A stretch of 64,000 nt of DNA from Planctomyces sp. SH-PL14 (GCF_001610835.1 NZ_CP011270.1:620001-684000); one strand, 5' to 3'. Shown: positions 29,149 to 38,614, counted from the first letter of the stretch. Made by a program: numbers and translations. The notes: generated by a model from the sequence alone, not told the origin.

Positions 29149-30534
29149 TTACCGGTTCAACAGGTAGTTGAACTGGAGCATGTTGAGCGCCGCGTTCGTG
29201 ATCTCTTCTGCGATCGTGTACTGGACGATGATCATGTCGTCCGGCTGGATCAGGACGCGCTCGCTGCTGTCCGTAATCGCCTTTCGCAGGTCGACGCGGA
29301 TGGCGATCGTCTGACCGTTGCAGGTCTTGCGGACGATGATCGCCCGAGACGGGCCGACCGCTCCCCCCCCGCCGCCGTTGCCGCGGAACGCTCCTCCCTG
29401 CTGACCGATTGACATGACGCCGGTCTGGCCCTGTCCAGCGTTGCCGCCCGCCATCGAGATGGCCTGCATGATGTCGATGTCGTAGTCGCGGGGAATCAGG
29501 TGATCGGAGCCGGGGATCGCTCCTCCGGTGTAGAACTTCTCGCTGTCGCGGGAGGCGATGTACACGATGTCGCCGTCGTTCAGGATGATGTCCCGCTCGG
29601 CGAACGTCGGCGGGGTTTCCGGGTAGTAGCGGAGCGGGATCCGGACGACGTTGGGCGCGTCGGGCAGGATCGGCGGGCATTCGCAGGGCTGGCGGCTCGC
29701 GGCGATCTGCGCCACGAGCAGGTCGTGCTTGGCCGCATCCTGGTCGCCGCCGCGGATGATGATGACTTCGTTCTCCGCGTCGAGACCGGGGAGGCCGCCG
29801 GTCTTGTTGAGGGCGTGCAGGACGTCGTTCTCGTAGGCGGGGAGGTCGAGCGTCTCACCCGTCCCGCGCTTGGCGCTCGCGAGTCCCGGAACGAGGGTTC
29901 CCCCCGCCTCTTCGCGGATGACCATGACCCGGAACTGCCGGGGCCGCTGCAGGGTGACGATGATCCGGTCCTTCCCTTCGGGGAGGATCCGCTGCGTCTT
30001 CGTGTAGGCGGTCCGGATCGCTTCCGTCGCCTGGGCCAGCGTCATGCCGTCCACGCTGATCGGCTCGACCAGCGGCAGGGAGAGCGTGCCATCTTCGCGG
30101 ATCGGGATCGGAAAGCCGATCGACGGGGCCCGCGTGCCGTCCTCGGGATAGAAGACCGGCGGGGCTTCATCGGGCTGGCCGAGGACGTTCTCAATGTAGA
30201 TCCCGAGAACGTCGTTCGCCCCGAGCTTGTAGATCGGTGGAGGGGTCTGCCGGAGGCGGGCCATCGAGATGTCGAGCATGTCCGACCGGGGACGCCCCAG
30301 GAGGGCGCGGGGGACACGGTAGGCGGGGATCGACGGAATCCCCTTCAGGCAGTCGAGAGTCGTGCAGCCGGGAGCCAGGAGCAGGGCGGCGACGAGGCAT
30401 ACGAGCCCGCCGATCGACCGGCTCGCGGTCCGGCCCGGGCGGCTGGGACCGTTCCGGTCGCGACCCGACACGGCGGGAGCGGAGATGCTCACGTTCATTG
30501 CGTTCGACTCGATGGCGAAATCGTTCCGACCCAT
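29149..30534 (-). CDS. Polysaccharide export outer-membrane lipoprotein (Wza-like)
   Basis: About 460 residues. After an N-terminal stretch with VCLVAALLLAPGC, a lipobox whose Cys would be acylated, there are two export-type domains: YKLGANDVLGIYIENVLG with DGTLSLPLVEPISVDGMTL (Poly_export) and later soluble-ligand-binding beta-grasp repeats such as LNDGDIVYIASRD and IQPDDMIIVQY. Wza-type proteins form the channel for glycan across the outer membrane. A Gly-rich insert (QQGGAFRGNGGGGGAVG) interrupts the C-terminal half. The frame extends to 30585; ATG 30534 or 30498 gives a more normal signal peptide. No Wzc tyrosine kinase accompanies it. Confidence 0.88.
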   Translation of the reverse strand: MGRNDFAIESNAMNVSISAPAVSGRDRNGPSRPGRTASRSIGGLVCLVAALLLAPGCTTLDCLKGIPSIPAYRVPRALLGRPRSDMLDISMARLRQTPPPIYKLGANDVLGIYIENVLGQPDEAPPVFYPEDGTRAPSIGFPIPIREDGTLSLPLVEPISVDGMTLAQATEAIRTAYTKTQRILPEGKDRIIVTLQRPRQFRVMVIREEAGGTLVPGLASAKRGTGETLDLPAYENDVLHALNKTGGLPGLDAENEVIIIRGGDQDAAKHDLLVAQIAASRQPCECPPILPDAPNVVRIPLRYYPETPPTFAERDIILNDGDIVYIASRDSEKFYTGGAIPGSDHLIPRDYDIDIMQAISMAGGNAGQGQTGVMSIGQQGGAFRGNGGGGGAVGPSRAIIVRKTCNGQTIAIRVDLRKAITDSSERVLIQPDDMIIVQYTIAEEITNAALNMLQFNYLLNR

Positions 30535-30633
30535 GGCACGATCTCTCACTTCCGTTTTGACGTTGGTGCGGGCGATGACGGGCAATCCACGCTTCCGGCG
30601 GTTGTCGGGGGAGAGGGGCGAACGCCCAGGCGG

Positions 30634-31179
30634 CTACTGGAATTCCAGCCGCGGGACTTCGGCCCCCGAAACGGGAGGCGGCAGGAAGGCGGCCGGGGCC
30701 AGCTCCGGGAGCGGCGTCGTCTCGATCGGGCCGGCGGGATACCCCGCCTGGGCCGGCATGCCGGCGGGCATGGCCTGCGGGGCGCGGATCTGGATCGTAT
30801 TGACGCCGACCATGTCGTCTCCGTGAGCCATGGCGACTCCCGCCGAATAGCCGGCGTACCACGCACAGTTCTTTTCCTCCGGCGAGCAGTGATCCAGCCA
30901 CGAGTGGCTGTGACACTTCGGAGGGACCATGATCGGCGGGCAGCCGGTCTTCCCGTTCAGGATGTCGGTGTAGCCCGCTTCGAAGCCTTCTTTGAAGGTA
31001 TGCGGGCAGGCGATTCGCTGGTGATGCTGGGCCGCCCGGTAGTCCTTGTAGGCCCAGTGAGCCATCATGTGGTTCCGAAACTGCATTTCGGATTCCTGGA
31101 TCTCGTCGCGAATGGCGTAAAAACATCCGGAGGCTGACGTCATCAACACCATGCCGACGATCGCGTTTCGGATTTTCAT
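30634..31179 (-). CDS. Planctomycete-type lipoprotein of unknown function
   Basis: A 181-residue protein starting MKIRNAIVGMVLMTSASGC, a short signal sequence ending in a lipobox Cys. The mature part has two related aromatic/Gly segments, FKEGFEAGYTDILNGKTGCP and AWYAGYSAGVAMAHGDD, and six cysteines; this paired pattern recurs in uncharacterised planctomycete proteins. The C-terminal 60 residues are Pro/Ala-rich. It lies 99 bases upstream of the Wza-like gene on the same strand, so a structural role in the same export or envelope complex is possible. An ATG at 31197 gives six more residues. No function can be assigned. Confidence 0.75.
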   Translation of the reverse strand: MKIRNAIVGMVLMTSASGCFYAIRDEIQESEMQFRNHMMAHWAYKDYRAAQHHQRIACPHTFKEGFEAGYTDILNGKTGCPPIMVPPKCHSHSWLDHCSPEEKNCAWYAGYSAGVAMAHGDDMVGVNTIQIRAPQAMPAGMPAQAGYPAGPIETTPLPELAPAAFLPPPVSGAEVPRLEFQ

Positions 31180-31197
31180 GTCAGTCGCTCGCAACAA

Positions 31198-31735
31198 GTC
31201 CCGACGCGGATGACGGACTGGCCTGACTCTCGGGGCCGATCGCCTCGGGAACGCTTTGGTGCTCCCCGCGCCGCACTCTGCCGAAGTTCAGGACTTCGAA
31301 CGGATCGGTGCTCCGCGATGGAACGACGGTCCGGATTCGGCGCGACGCCGCTCTCGTTTCTTCGGCAGAGCCGGCAAAGTCGCGCCAGACGAACAGACCG
31401 TCACGAGCGGAATTTTCGACGTAATCGGAAAAGTCGCCCCATTTCGCCATGGCGGTGATCGGTTCCGCCTCGGGCGCGCCGCGAAGCAGGCCGTTTCAGA
31501 CCGGCAGATCCCGCTTCACGGATCGCCCCGCTCCGGGTGCTCCCGGAGGAGAGGCGTTTGTCCCCCGAGCGATCAACGCCTGCCGATGGAACCGGAGCGG
31601 CCTTGCGGGGGATCGTTCACCGAAGCCGTTCAGCGGACGCACGTGGTGGACAAGGGGCCGCGGCCTTGATGCAATCCCCCTTCGTGCTCCATTGCCTCCT
31701 GTTTGCCGTCCTTGTTCAAAACACGTCGAGTTCGT
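31198..31735. other. Divergent intergenic region (538 bp)
   Basis: This gap separates the minus-strand lipoprotein gene from the plus-strand UDP-sugar dehydrogenase gene, so promoters for both should lie here. No convincing -35/-10 pair was recognised by eye. An 89-codon minus-strand frame (31181-31450, MAKWGDFSDYVENSARDG) ends just before the lipoprotein gene, but it lacks a ribosome-binding site and its codon choice is not clearly coding; it is left uncalled. Confidence 0.5.
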
Positions 31736-33067
31736 ATGTCCACGTCCCGTGAATCACTCACCCAGGCGTTCCAGAACAAGTCCGCCGTGATCGGCGTCAT
31801 CGGCCTGGGGTATGTCGGGCTGCCGCTGCTGGACGCCTTCATTTCGAAAGGCTTTCGCTGCGTCGGCTTCGACGTCGACGCGAAGAAGGTGACGGAGCTC
31901 AACGCCGGGCGGAGCTACATCAAGCACGTCTCGTCGGAGAAAGTCGGCGGCTGGCGGGAGGCGAAGAAGTTCGAGGCGACGGCCGACCTGTCCCGTCTCA
32001 AGGAGCCGGACGCCCTCATCATCTGCGTGCCGACCCCCCTGACCGACTCCCGTGATCCGGACCTGTCGTTCGTCGAAGGGACCGCCCGGTCGATCGCGGC
32101 CGCCCTCCGGCCGGGGCAGCTCGTCGTCCTTGAGAGCACAACCTATCCGACGACGACGCGGGACGTCGTGCTCCCGATCCTCGAAGAAGGAGGCCTCGTC
32201 TGCGGGCGGGACTTCTTCCTGGCGTTCAGCCCCGAGCGCGAAGATCCCGGGAACGCCAAGTATTCGGCGGCTGGCATCCCCAAGGTCGTGGGGGGGATGG
32301 ACCCGGCGGCACTCGAACTGGCGGCGGCGATGTACGCCCAGGCGGTCGTCTCCGTCGTGCCGGTGTCGAGCCCGGAAATCGCCGAGGCGTGCAAGATCCT
32401 CGAGAACACCTACCGGGCGGTGAACATCGCCCTCGTCAACGAGCTCAAGACTCTCTTCGACCGGATGGGGATCGACGTCTGGGAAGTGATCGACGCCGCC
32501 AAGACGAAGCCGTTCGGCTTCTCTGCCTTCTACCCCGGCCCCGGACTGGGGGGGCACTGCATCCCGATCGATCCCTTCTACCTCACGTGGCTGGCCCGCA
32601 AGTACTCAATGACGACGCGGTTCATCGAGCTTGCCGGCGAGGTCAACGCCCGGATGCCCGAGTACGTCGTGATGCGGCTGATGGAGTTTCTCAACGAGCT
32701 CGGAAAGCCGATCCGCGGAAGCCGGATCTGCCTGCTGGGGGTCGCGTACAAGAAGGACATCGACGATCCGCGGGAGAGCCCGTCGTTCGTCCTGATGGAG
32801 CTCCTCCTGGCGCGGGGGGCGACGCTGACCTACAACGACCCGCACGTCCCCAAGCTGCCGAAGATGCGGCATCACCCCTCGCTGCCGGAGATGGCCAGCC
32901 AGGAGCTGACGCCCGAATTCCTCGCCAGCCAGGACTGCGTGCTGATCGCCACCGACCACTCGGCCTACGATTACGCCGAGATCGTCCGGCACGCCCGGCT
33001 GGTCCTCGACACGCGGAACGCGACGAGCAAGGTGACTGCGGGGCGGGAGAAGATCCGCAAGGCCTGA
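31736..33067 (+). CDS. UDP-N-acetylglucosamine 6-dehydrogenase-type nucleotide sugar dehydrogenase (WbpA-like)
   Basis: A 443-residue member of the UDP-glucose/GDP-mannose dehydrogenase family. GVIGLGYVGLPLLDAFISKG binds NAD, FSPEREDPGN is typical of the WbpA/WbpO branch, KILENTYRAVNIALVNELKT contains the catalytic Lys/Asn region, and PGPGLGGHCIPIDPFYLTW holds the active-site Cys. It oxidises UDP-HexNAc to the uronic acid in two steps. With wecB at 11.8 kb it can provide HexNAcA residues, a plausible substrate for the AsnB-type amidotransferase. ATG 31736 matches family length; the frame is open to 31703. Confidence 0.9.
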   Translation: MSTSRESLTQAFQNKSAVIGVIGLGYVGLPLLDAFISKGFRCVGFDVDAKKVTELNAGRSYIKHVSSEKVGGWREAKKFEATADLSRLKEPDALIICVPTPLTDSRDPDLSFVEGTARSIAAALRPGQLVVLESTTYPTTTRDVVLPILEEGGLVCGRDFFLAFSPEREDPGNAKYSAAGIPKVVGGMDPAALELAAAMYAQAVVSVVPVSSPEIAEACKILENTYRAVNIALVNELKTLFDRMGIDVWEVIDAAKTKPFGFSAFYPGPGLGGHCIPIDPFYLTWLARKYSMTTRFIELAGEVNARMPEYVVMRLMEFLNELGKPIRGSRICLLGVAYKKDIDDPRESPSFVLMELLLARGATLTYNDPHVPKLPKMRHHPSLPEMASQELTPEFLASQDCVLIATDHSAYDYAEIVRHARLVLDTRNATSKVTAGREKIRKA

Positions 33068-33123
33068 CGTGGAGAGTGGGCGTCAGGGACGAGTGACAAG
33101 GGCACGGACGGGGCGGGAGAGAG

Positions 33124-33795
33124 TTGGACCAGGCGCTCTACATCATCGGGGACATTCACGGCTGCAGCCGCGCGTTCGAACGGATCCTGGAGGAGTGCAG
33201 CCCGACGGCGGGCGACACGGTAATCCTCTTGGGGGACGTAATCGACCGCGGACCGGACAGCCGCGGCGTCCTGCGGCGGATCGTCGAGCTCGAACAGACG
33301 TGCGCGACGCACCTGATCCTCGGGAACCATGAGGAGATGCTCCTGAGCGCCCTCCACGGCTACCAGACGCAGGGTTGGCTGCGGCACGGCGGCATCGAGA
33401 CGCTCGAGTCCTACGGCGGCCAGTTCAGCGACATCCCCGACGCGCACCTGGAGCTGCTTCACGATGCCCTCCCCTGGTGGGAGGGGCCGACGGAGATCTG
33501 CATTCACGCCAACCTCGAGCCCGGGGTGCCGTTGGCGGAACAGGACAGCGACTGGCTGCGGTGGAAGAAGTTCACCGGCCGCGAACCGCCGCACCCCTCC
33601 GGCAAGCGGATCGTCTGTGGCCATACAATCTGCCCTGGCGGAGTCCCGTTCGTCCGCAACGGCTGGATCTGCCTCGACACACAGGCCTACCGGGGCGGGT
33701 TCCTGACCTGCCTGGCGGCCCACACCGGCGAGATTCTTCAAGCGAGCGAAACGGGACGCTTCCGCCGCGGGGCGTTCCTCTCGGACCTGGAGTAA
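33124..33795 (+). CDS. PPP-family metallophosphatase
   Basis: The 223 residues show all metal-binding motifs of PPP-type serine/threonine or bis(5'-nucleosyl) phosphatases: IIGDIHGC, GDVIDRGPDSRG, LGNHEEML, the later single His in CIHANLEPG and GHTICPGG. The substrate could be a phosphoprotein or a nucleotide. Genes of this kind do occur near polysaccharide loci, so a regulatory phosphatase is possible. The start is TTG 33124, which keeps the conserved first strand. It is 56 bases after the dehydrogenase and 35 bases before the DUF218 gene. Confidence 0.85.
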   Translation: MDQALYIIGDIHGCSRAFERILEECSPTAGDTVILLGDVIDRGPDSRGVLRRIVELEQTCATHLILGNHEEMLLSALHGYQTQGWLRHGGIETLESYGGQFSDIPDAHLELLHDALPWWEGPTEICIHANLEPGVPLAEQDSDWLRWKKFTGREPPHPSGKRIVCGHTICPGGVPFVRNGWICLDTQAYRGGFLTCLAAHTGEILQASETGRFRRGAFLSDLE

Positions 33796-33830
33796 GATTG
33801 AGGGGCGGCTCGCCCCCACTCCATCGATCG

Positions 33831-34544
33831 ATGAGCACCGTACCGCCACCGCCGCCCTCCTCGAACGCCCCCCGGCCGGCCGTCAAGTCGAGCTGGCGGC
33901 GGCGTCTCGCCCTAGTCGCGGTCGGGCTCCTGATGGCGTTCGTCTTTCGAGCTTCCATCCTCACCGGCCTCGCCCGGCCGCTGGTCTACCCGGAGGCGGA
34001 GCGACCGGCCGACACGATCGTCATCGTCGGAGGGGACAACGCCGCGGAACGGGCCGCCCGGTCGATCCTCGAGAAGGAGGCCGCGCGGATCCTGGTGGCG
34101 ACCAATCCCCCCACCGAGTGGGAGGCGAAAGGGATCCTTCCCGACGAGTACTCCCCGATGCAGGCCGGCCTGAAGTCGCTCGGCGTCTCCGCGGGAGTTG
34201 TGGAAGAGATTCGTCTCCACAATGTCGATGACACGCTGACGGATGCCCTCGCCCGGTGGCTGGACCGGCATCCCGAGGCGCGGTGCCTCGTGCTGTGCGA
34301 AGAGATGCGGAGCCGCGAGGTCCGCTGGCGTCTCGACCGGACGCTCGCTTCCGCGGACCGGGATCGGGTCTGCCTGGGGCTGGTCGTCGACCGCAAATTC
34401 TGCCGGTCGAACTGGTGGAAATCCGAGGAGGGGATCTCGGCCTTCGTCACCGGGTGGATGAGTCTTATTCTCCAGGCGACGCGCGGCGATGCGATCGACG
34501 AGTGGCGCGAATGCAAACCGACCGATTTCACGATGGCCCGCTGA
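33831..34544 (+). CDS. Membrane-anchored DUF218-like protein, first of a pair
   Basis: A 237-residue protein with a Pro-rich cytoplasmic lead, one membrane segment (LALVAVGLLMAFVFRASIL) and a DUF218-like domain: TIVIVGGDNAAERAARSIL, VDDTLTDALARWLDRHPEA, and a C-terminal SNWWKSEEGISAF. DUF218 proteins (YdcF, SanA, ElyC) sit at the cytoplasmic membrane and influence envelope glycans. The domain here is divergent and may lack the usual T-x-x-E motif. Its last 34 bases overlap the next gene in another frame. The frame is open to 33375, inside the phosphatase gene, but ATG 33831 gives the sensible N terminus. Confidence 0.7.
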   Translation: MSTVPPPPPSSNAPRPAVKSSWRRRLALVAVGLLMAFVFRASILTGLARPLVYPEAERPADTIVIVGGDNAAERAARSILEKEAARILVATNPPTEWEAKGILPDEYSPMQAGLKSLGVSAGVVEEIRLHNVDDTLTDALARWLDRHPEARCLVLCEEMRSREVRWRLDRTLASADRDRVCLGLVVDRKFCRSNWWKSEEGISAFVTGWMSLILQATRGDAIDEWRECKPTDFTMAR

Positions 34545-35176
34545 ACCGGCCGCAGCCCTCCCGTCTATGGGTGCTGGGGCTCGGCTGCGCGCTGCTCGTG
34601 ACGCTGGCGGTCGTGACGCTCACTTGGCGCGAGTCGCTGCTCGCCGCCGCTGGCCGGTGGATGAATGTCGGGGAGCGACTGGACCACTCGGTCGACTACA
34701 CGTTCGTCCTCGGGGGGAATCCTAAGACGCGGGTCGTCATGGCCGCGGCGCTCTATCGCGAAGGCTTCACTCGTCGAATCCTGCTCCCTGAAGTGGAAGT
34801 CCCCCCGGAGGCCGTACAGGGACTGGCGCTGCCGGAGCGGGAAGTGGCCCGGCGGATTCTCCTCGCCTCGGACGTCCCGCTGGAGGCGATCGTCGACGTG
34901 GACGGCGAAGTGACCAGCACGCGTGACGAGGCGCGAGCGCTGGGCCGCTTTCTGGACCAGCACCCCGAGGCGGAGGTGGCGGTCGTGACGAACGACTACC
35001 ACACCCGCCGGGCGCGAATGCTCTTCGAGCGACAGGTGCCGGGACATTCGCGACGGCTGCACTTTGTGGCGGCTCCCACGCGCGGCTTCGGTCCCGACAA
35101 CTGGTGGAAGCTCAATAACGGCGTCAACACTTACGTGACAGAGTTTGCGAAGCTCTGCCGCGACGCCTTCCGGTAG
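34511..35176 (+). CDS. Membrane-anchored DUF218 (YdcF/SanA-like) protein, second of a pair
   Basis: A 221-residue DUF218 protein. One membrane helix (LWVLGLGCALLVTLAVVTL) precedes DYTFVLGGNPKTRVVMAAAL, VTSTRDEARALGRFL and VVTNDYHTRRARMLFE, which match the conserved DUF218 blocks, and NWWKLNNGVNTYVTEFAKL at the end matches the NWWK of its upstream partner. The two are probably an ancient tandem duplication. ATG 34511 starts inside the end of the first gene (34-base overlap). Envelope glycan processing is the general family context; the reaction is unknown. Confidence 0.8.
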   Translation: MQTDRFHDGPLNRPQPSRLWVLGLGCALLVTLAVVTLTWRESLLAAAGRWMNVGERLDHSVDYTFVLGGNPKTRVVMAAALYREGFTRRILLPEVEVPPEAVQGLALPEREVARRILLASDVPLEAIVDVDGEVTSTRDEARALGRFLDQHPEAEVAVVTNDYHTRRARMLFERQVPGHSRRLHFVAAPTRGFGPDNWWKLNNGVNTYVTEFAKLCRDAFR

Positions 35177-35210
35177 GCGCAGCGGGTTCTGGTCTCGGAC
35201 TGGGTGTGTT

Positions 35211-35307
35211 AAACACCAAGACACCAAGGGGGCACCAAGAGCACGAAGGATCAGGCGGTCTAAGAATGCCTCTGTGACCTTGGTGTCGTCTTTATGTCTT
35301 GGTGTTT
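35211..35307. repeat. Imperfect long inverted repeat (ACACCAAGG type)
   Basis: Eleven bases at 35211-35221 (aaacaccaaga) are complementary to 35297-35307, and caccaagg at 35222-35229 is complementary to 35278-35285, leaving a bulge of 11 bases and a loop of about 48. The element lies between the convergent ends of the DUF218 gene and the GlmU-like gene. Low-GC hairpins with the words accaagacaccaagg are known as dispersed intergenic repeats in many bacteria. It could act as a two-way terminator. Confidence 0.75.
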
Positions 35308-35316
35308 CACTCTTCG

Positions 35317-36627
35317 TCAGCCCCGAGAGTTCAGCATCTTCCGGGTGACGGCGGCCGCCTCCAGAAAGGCCGCCCGTTCCGCCTCGGACATCAGGATCCG
35401 GCGGCGGGCCATCATCTTCTCGGCCACATTCAGGGCTCGCTCCGGCTCGTAAAGCACGCTTCGGCCGTCTTCGAGCCACTGGAAGTTCGGGACGAACTTG
35501 GGAGAGCGGACCGTGTTCACGGCGCTCGAAAACCCGATCGACGCGCCGGTCGGAATCGCGCAGTTGATCCCGATCTTCGCGTGGTCCCCGATCGTGGCCC
35601 CCACAAACATCTCACCGGTCTCGACCTCCGTCCCGTTGATCGGCACGCGGACCGTGCCGTAGGTGTTCTTGAGATCGCTGTTGGACGATCCGGCCCCCAG
35701 GTTCACCCACGAGCCGACATAGCTGTGCCCCAGGAAGCCGGTGTGCTGCTTGTTGGAGTACCCCGCAAACACGCTCCCTTCGATCTCCCCTCCCACCTTG
35801 CAGAACGGCCCCAGCGTCGCCCCTCCGCGGAGGACGGTCCCGGCCTGGAGCACGCAGTCATCACCGATGTAGGCGGGCCCCTGAATGGAACAGTGCGGCA
35901 GGATCTTCACCCGATCGCCGATCCAGACCGGCCCTTCATCGGCGTCGATCACGTTCGCGGGGAAGATTTTCGTGCCGCGGCCAATCCGGATCCCCGCGCG
36001 GTTCAGCAGGTAGACTCCTTCGCGCGGGGGGCTCTCTGACTCGTCCGGCTGCGACAACGCCGCGGGCCCCAGATCGGTCAGCAGCAGTTCCTGGTTCTTC
36101 TTCACCAGGTTCCAGGGCCAGTCGACCAGTTCGACGCACTCGCTCACGTCGCGGCGGGGAAGCTTGGCGAAGCGAACATCGCTCCCGTCCGGCTCCAGAA
36201 AATCGCCGGGAGCCAGCGTCCGCGCCAGTTCGGCGTCGGCAAAGAGGCAGGCGAGCTGCCGATCCGCTCCGGCGATGCCGATCCACGACCCGCTTTGCCC
36301 CCGGCCGGGCAGAGACCGCCAGATCCCGCGCCCGTTCAGCAGCAGCGTCGGCCCCTCGAGCGCGGCGTTGACCTCCAATCCAGTCGTCCGGGCCGCGATC
36401 TCCTGGAGCCCCGGCCGACACCAGGCCCCCCTCAGTGAGGAGAGCCCGTCGCCCGATGACTCAGGCCGTAGATTTCCTACGCGCCACGCCAGCGTGCCGG
36501 CGCCAACCCGCAGATCGAACACAGACCGGAGCAGTGTCAGCGGAAGAAACTGAGTCCACCGGTGGTCTTCGAAGATCAGGAGCGGGACAGCCGCGGACGC
36601 GGACAGGGAAGCAACAGCAGTCGTCAT
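35317..36627 (-). CDS. GlmU-like putative sugar nucleotidyltransferase
   Basis: A 436-residue protein with a reduced nucleotidyltransferase-like N-terminal half (PLLIFEDHRWTQFLPLTLLR, LPGRGQSGSWIGIAGADRQ) and a left-handed beta-helix C-terminal half (VWIGDRVKILPHCSIQGPAY, FVGATIGDHAKIGINC). This architecture matches the GlmU family found in Bacteroidetes and planctomycetes, not E. coli GlmU. The product is predicted to make an activated sugar such as UDP-GlcNAc, with acetyltransferase-like repeats. ATG 36627 is chosen over the ATG nine bases upstream. It converges on the DUF218 pair. Confidence 0.85.
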   Translation of the reverse strand: MTTAVASLSASAAVPLLIFEDHRWTQFLPLTLLRSVFDLRVGAGTLAWRVGNLRPESSGDGLSSLRGAWCRPGLQEIAARTTGLEVNAALEGPTLLLNGRGIWRSLPGRGQSGSWIGIAGADRQLACLFADAELARTLAPGDFLEPDGSDVRFAKLPRRDVSECVELVDWPWNLVKKNQELLLTDLGPAALSQPDESESPPREGVYLLNRAGIRIGRGTKIFPANVIDADEGPVWIGDRVKILPHCSIQGPAYIGDDCVLQAGTVLRGGATLGPFCKVGGEIEGSVFAGYSNKQHTGFLGHSYVGSWVNLGAGSSNSDLKNTYGTVRVPINGTEVETGEMFVGATIGDHAKIGINCAIPTGASIGFSSAVNTVRSPKFVPNFQWLEDGRSVLYEPERALNVAEKMMARRRILMSEAERAAFLEAAAVTRKMLNSRG

Positions 36628-36703
36628 GCGAAACAATATCTCTCGTTCGAGCCCGCGGCCGCGATTTTCCGGCTTGGGTTTCGTCAGCGAATCCGGCGAA
36701 TCG

Positions 36704-38425
36704 TCAGACGTTCTTTCCCATCCGCTCGCCGAGCCGCTTGAGCGCGGGGCTCGTGTCGTACGGGTCGAGATGGACGTTCAGGATCGTGAACGCGTCCTGG
36801 CTCGCCATTGCGGCCTTCATGGATTGATGCAGGTCGCCGACGGTGTGGACCTCGAAGCCCCACCCCGCGCCGAGGAGATCGGGCATGCGGTGGTAGTTCC
36901 AGTTGAGGATGTTGTTGAACTCCCCGTCGAGGATGAACCGTTCCGTCGTGTACCCCTTGTTGTTCAGGACCACGATGATCGGATTGAAGTCGTAGCGGAC
37001 CGCCGTCGAGAGTTCCATGCAGGTCATCTGGAACGCCCCGTCCCCCACGAAGACGATCGGCCGCAGCTTGCGATTAGCGACCTGCACGCCGACCGACGCC
37101 GGGATCGCAAAGCCCATCGAGGTGTAGTAGGCGGGAGAGAGGAACTCCGTGTGCTTGTGGATCGTCAGGTCGCTGGAGGCAAAGAGTGAGTCTCCCACGT
37201 CGGCGACCACCACCATGTCGTCGTCGAGGATCGAGTTCATGTGGTCGAACAGCGACTTGATCGTGACCGGATCCGACGGGCTCGCTTTCGCGACCGGCTC
37301 GGACTTCTTCGGAGGGAGCTTGAGTTTCTTCTTCTTCCCCAGATCCGCCTGCGTCAGCCCCGTCAGGAACTCTTCGAGGCCCACCCCCTGGAAGTGGTGG
37401 TGACCGATCCGCAGTTTTTCGCTGGTCGCATAGATACAGCGGCCGACATCGAGCTTGGCCGTGTAGATCCCGAGGTTGATATCGGTCATGAAGGCGCCGA
37501 GGAGGATGACGCAGTCGCTCCCCTCGACCGTCTCCGTCACGCTCTGCCGCCCCATCGCCCCTTCGTAGACCCCGAGATAAAGCGGGTGCCGTTCGGAGAC
37601 GACCGATTTCCCCAGGAGCGTCGCCGCCATCGGGATCTGACGGTCCTCCGCGAGTTTCAGGACCTGGGCCTGGAGGCCGAAGCGGTGGATCTCCACGCCG
37701 GCAATGATGACCGGATTCTCGGCCGCCGCGATCCGCTCCGCCGCCTCCGACAGGGCTGCCTGCAATGCTTCGGGATCCCCCTCGGGAGTCGTCCGCGTCG
37801 GAGTGTGGGGATAGAGGGCCGGCGAATGGACCCGGTCCCGCGGCAGCTCCAGGAAGACCGGCCGCTTGTATCGGGCGCACGCTTCGAGGCAGCGGTCGAT
37901 TTCCCGGAAGGCGGTCAGCGGGTCTTCGAGGGCGGCGTTCGCGATGGTGATCTTCTCGAAGACCTGCTGCTGGGTGTTGAAGTCCCGGACGCGGTGGTGC
38001 AGCAGCGGGTCGTTGTGCCGCTCGCCGATCCCGGGCGAGCCGGTGATGACGACGACGGGGGATTTCTCCGCGAAGGCTCCGGCGATCGAGTTGCACAGGC
38101 TCAGCCCGCCGACGCAGTAGGTGACGCAGACCGCTCCCATGCCGTGAACGCGGGCGTAGGCGTCGGCGGCGTATCCGGCGTTGTCTTCCCGTGTGCAGCC
38201 GATGACCCGGATCGGGCTGTTCTGCAGCATGTCGTAGAAGCCGAGGACAAAGTCGCCGGGGATCCCGAAGACGTCGCGGACTCCGTAGTCCTGGAGCCGT
38301 TGGATGAGGTAGTTTCCGATCGTCTGGGCAGAACCGTTGGTGGCGGCTTTTCCCCTCGCCCCGACCGCCTTCGCCGGCGATTCCTTGGTAGCCGAGGTCT
38401 TCATCGCGGTCGCTTTGCGTGCCAT
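36704..38425 (-). CDS. Thiamine-diphosphate-dependent 2-keto acid decarboxylase (pyruvate/indolepyruvate decarboxylase family)
   Basis: The 573 residues hold three ThDP-enzyme domains: the PYR domain with [15 protein letters not shown] and [15 protein letters not shown] (its Glu activates the cofactor), the central domain around [18 protein letters not shown], and the PP domain with [16 protein letters not shown] ending in the NN that binds the diphosphate. The first 34 residues are Lys/Ala-rich and precede the conserved fold, so they may be a flexible extension or a mis-set start (ATG at residue 8 is an alternative). Members decarboxylate 2-keto acids to aldehydes. An alcohol dehydrogenase lies in the divergent block at 39.3 kb, which could reduce such an aldehyde. 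Confidence 0.88.
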   Translation of the reverse strand: MARKATAMKTSATKESPAKAVGARGKAATNGSAQTIGNYLIQRLQDYGVRDVFGIPGDFVLGFYDMLQNSPIRVIGCTREDNAGYAADAYARVHGMGAVCVTYCVGGLSLCNSIAGAFAEKSPVVVITGSPGIGERHNDPLLHHRVRDFNTQQQVFEKITIANAALEDPLTAFREIDRCLEACARYKRPVFLELPRDRVHSPALYPHTPTRTTPEGDPEALQAALSEAAERIAAAENPVIIAGVEIHRFGLQAQVLKLAEDRQIPMAATLLGKSVVSERHPLYLGVYEGAMGRQSVTETVEGSDCVILLGAFMTDINLGIYTAKLDVGRCIYATSEKLRIGHHHFQGVGLEEFLTGLTQADLGKKKKLKLPPKKSEPVAKASPSDPVTIKSLFDHMNSILDDDMVVVADVGDSLFASSDLTIHKHTEFLSPAYYTSMGFAIPASVGVQVANRKLRPIVFVGDGAFQMTCMELSTAVRYDFNPIIVVLNNKGYTTERFILDGEFNNILNWNYHRMPDLLGAGWGFEVHTVGDLHQSMKAAMASQDAFTILNVHLDPYDTSPALKRLGERMGKNV

Positions 38426-38614
38426 GACATCGTCCCTGCATCAAGAGGCCGTCACGTCCGTCACTTCTCCATTATAGGAGGAGCCCCAGATGCCGGAACA
38501 CCAGCGTCCGCCGGCTCCCGGCGGCCCTTTGTGAAAATGGCAAGATCCGGCCATCCTCTCTACCTTCCGCCTTAAGCCTTCCGTCTTCCGCCTCCCAATC
38601 GAAAGGAGACCAAC

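Noticed and set aside
29500-31137. Plus-strand open frame of 545 codons
   Set aside because: Antisense to the Wza-like and lipoprotein genes, whose signal peptides and motifs are clear.
31181-31450. 89-codon minus-strand frame upstream of the lipoprotein gene
   Set aside because: No ribosome-binding site, mixed third-position use and no recognised motif; too weak to call.
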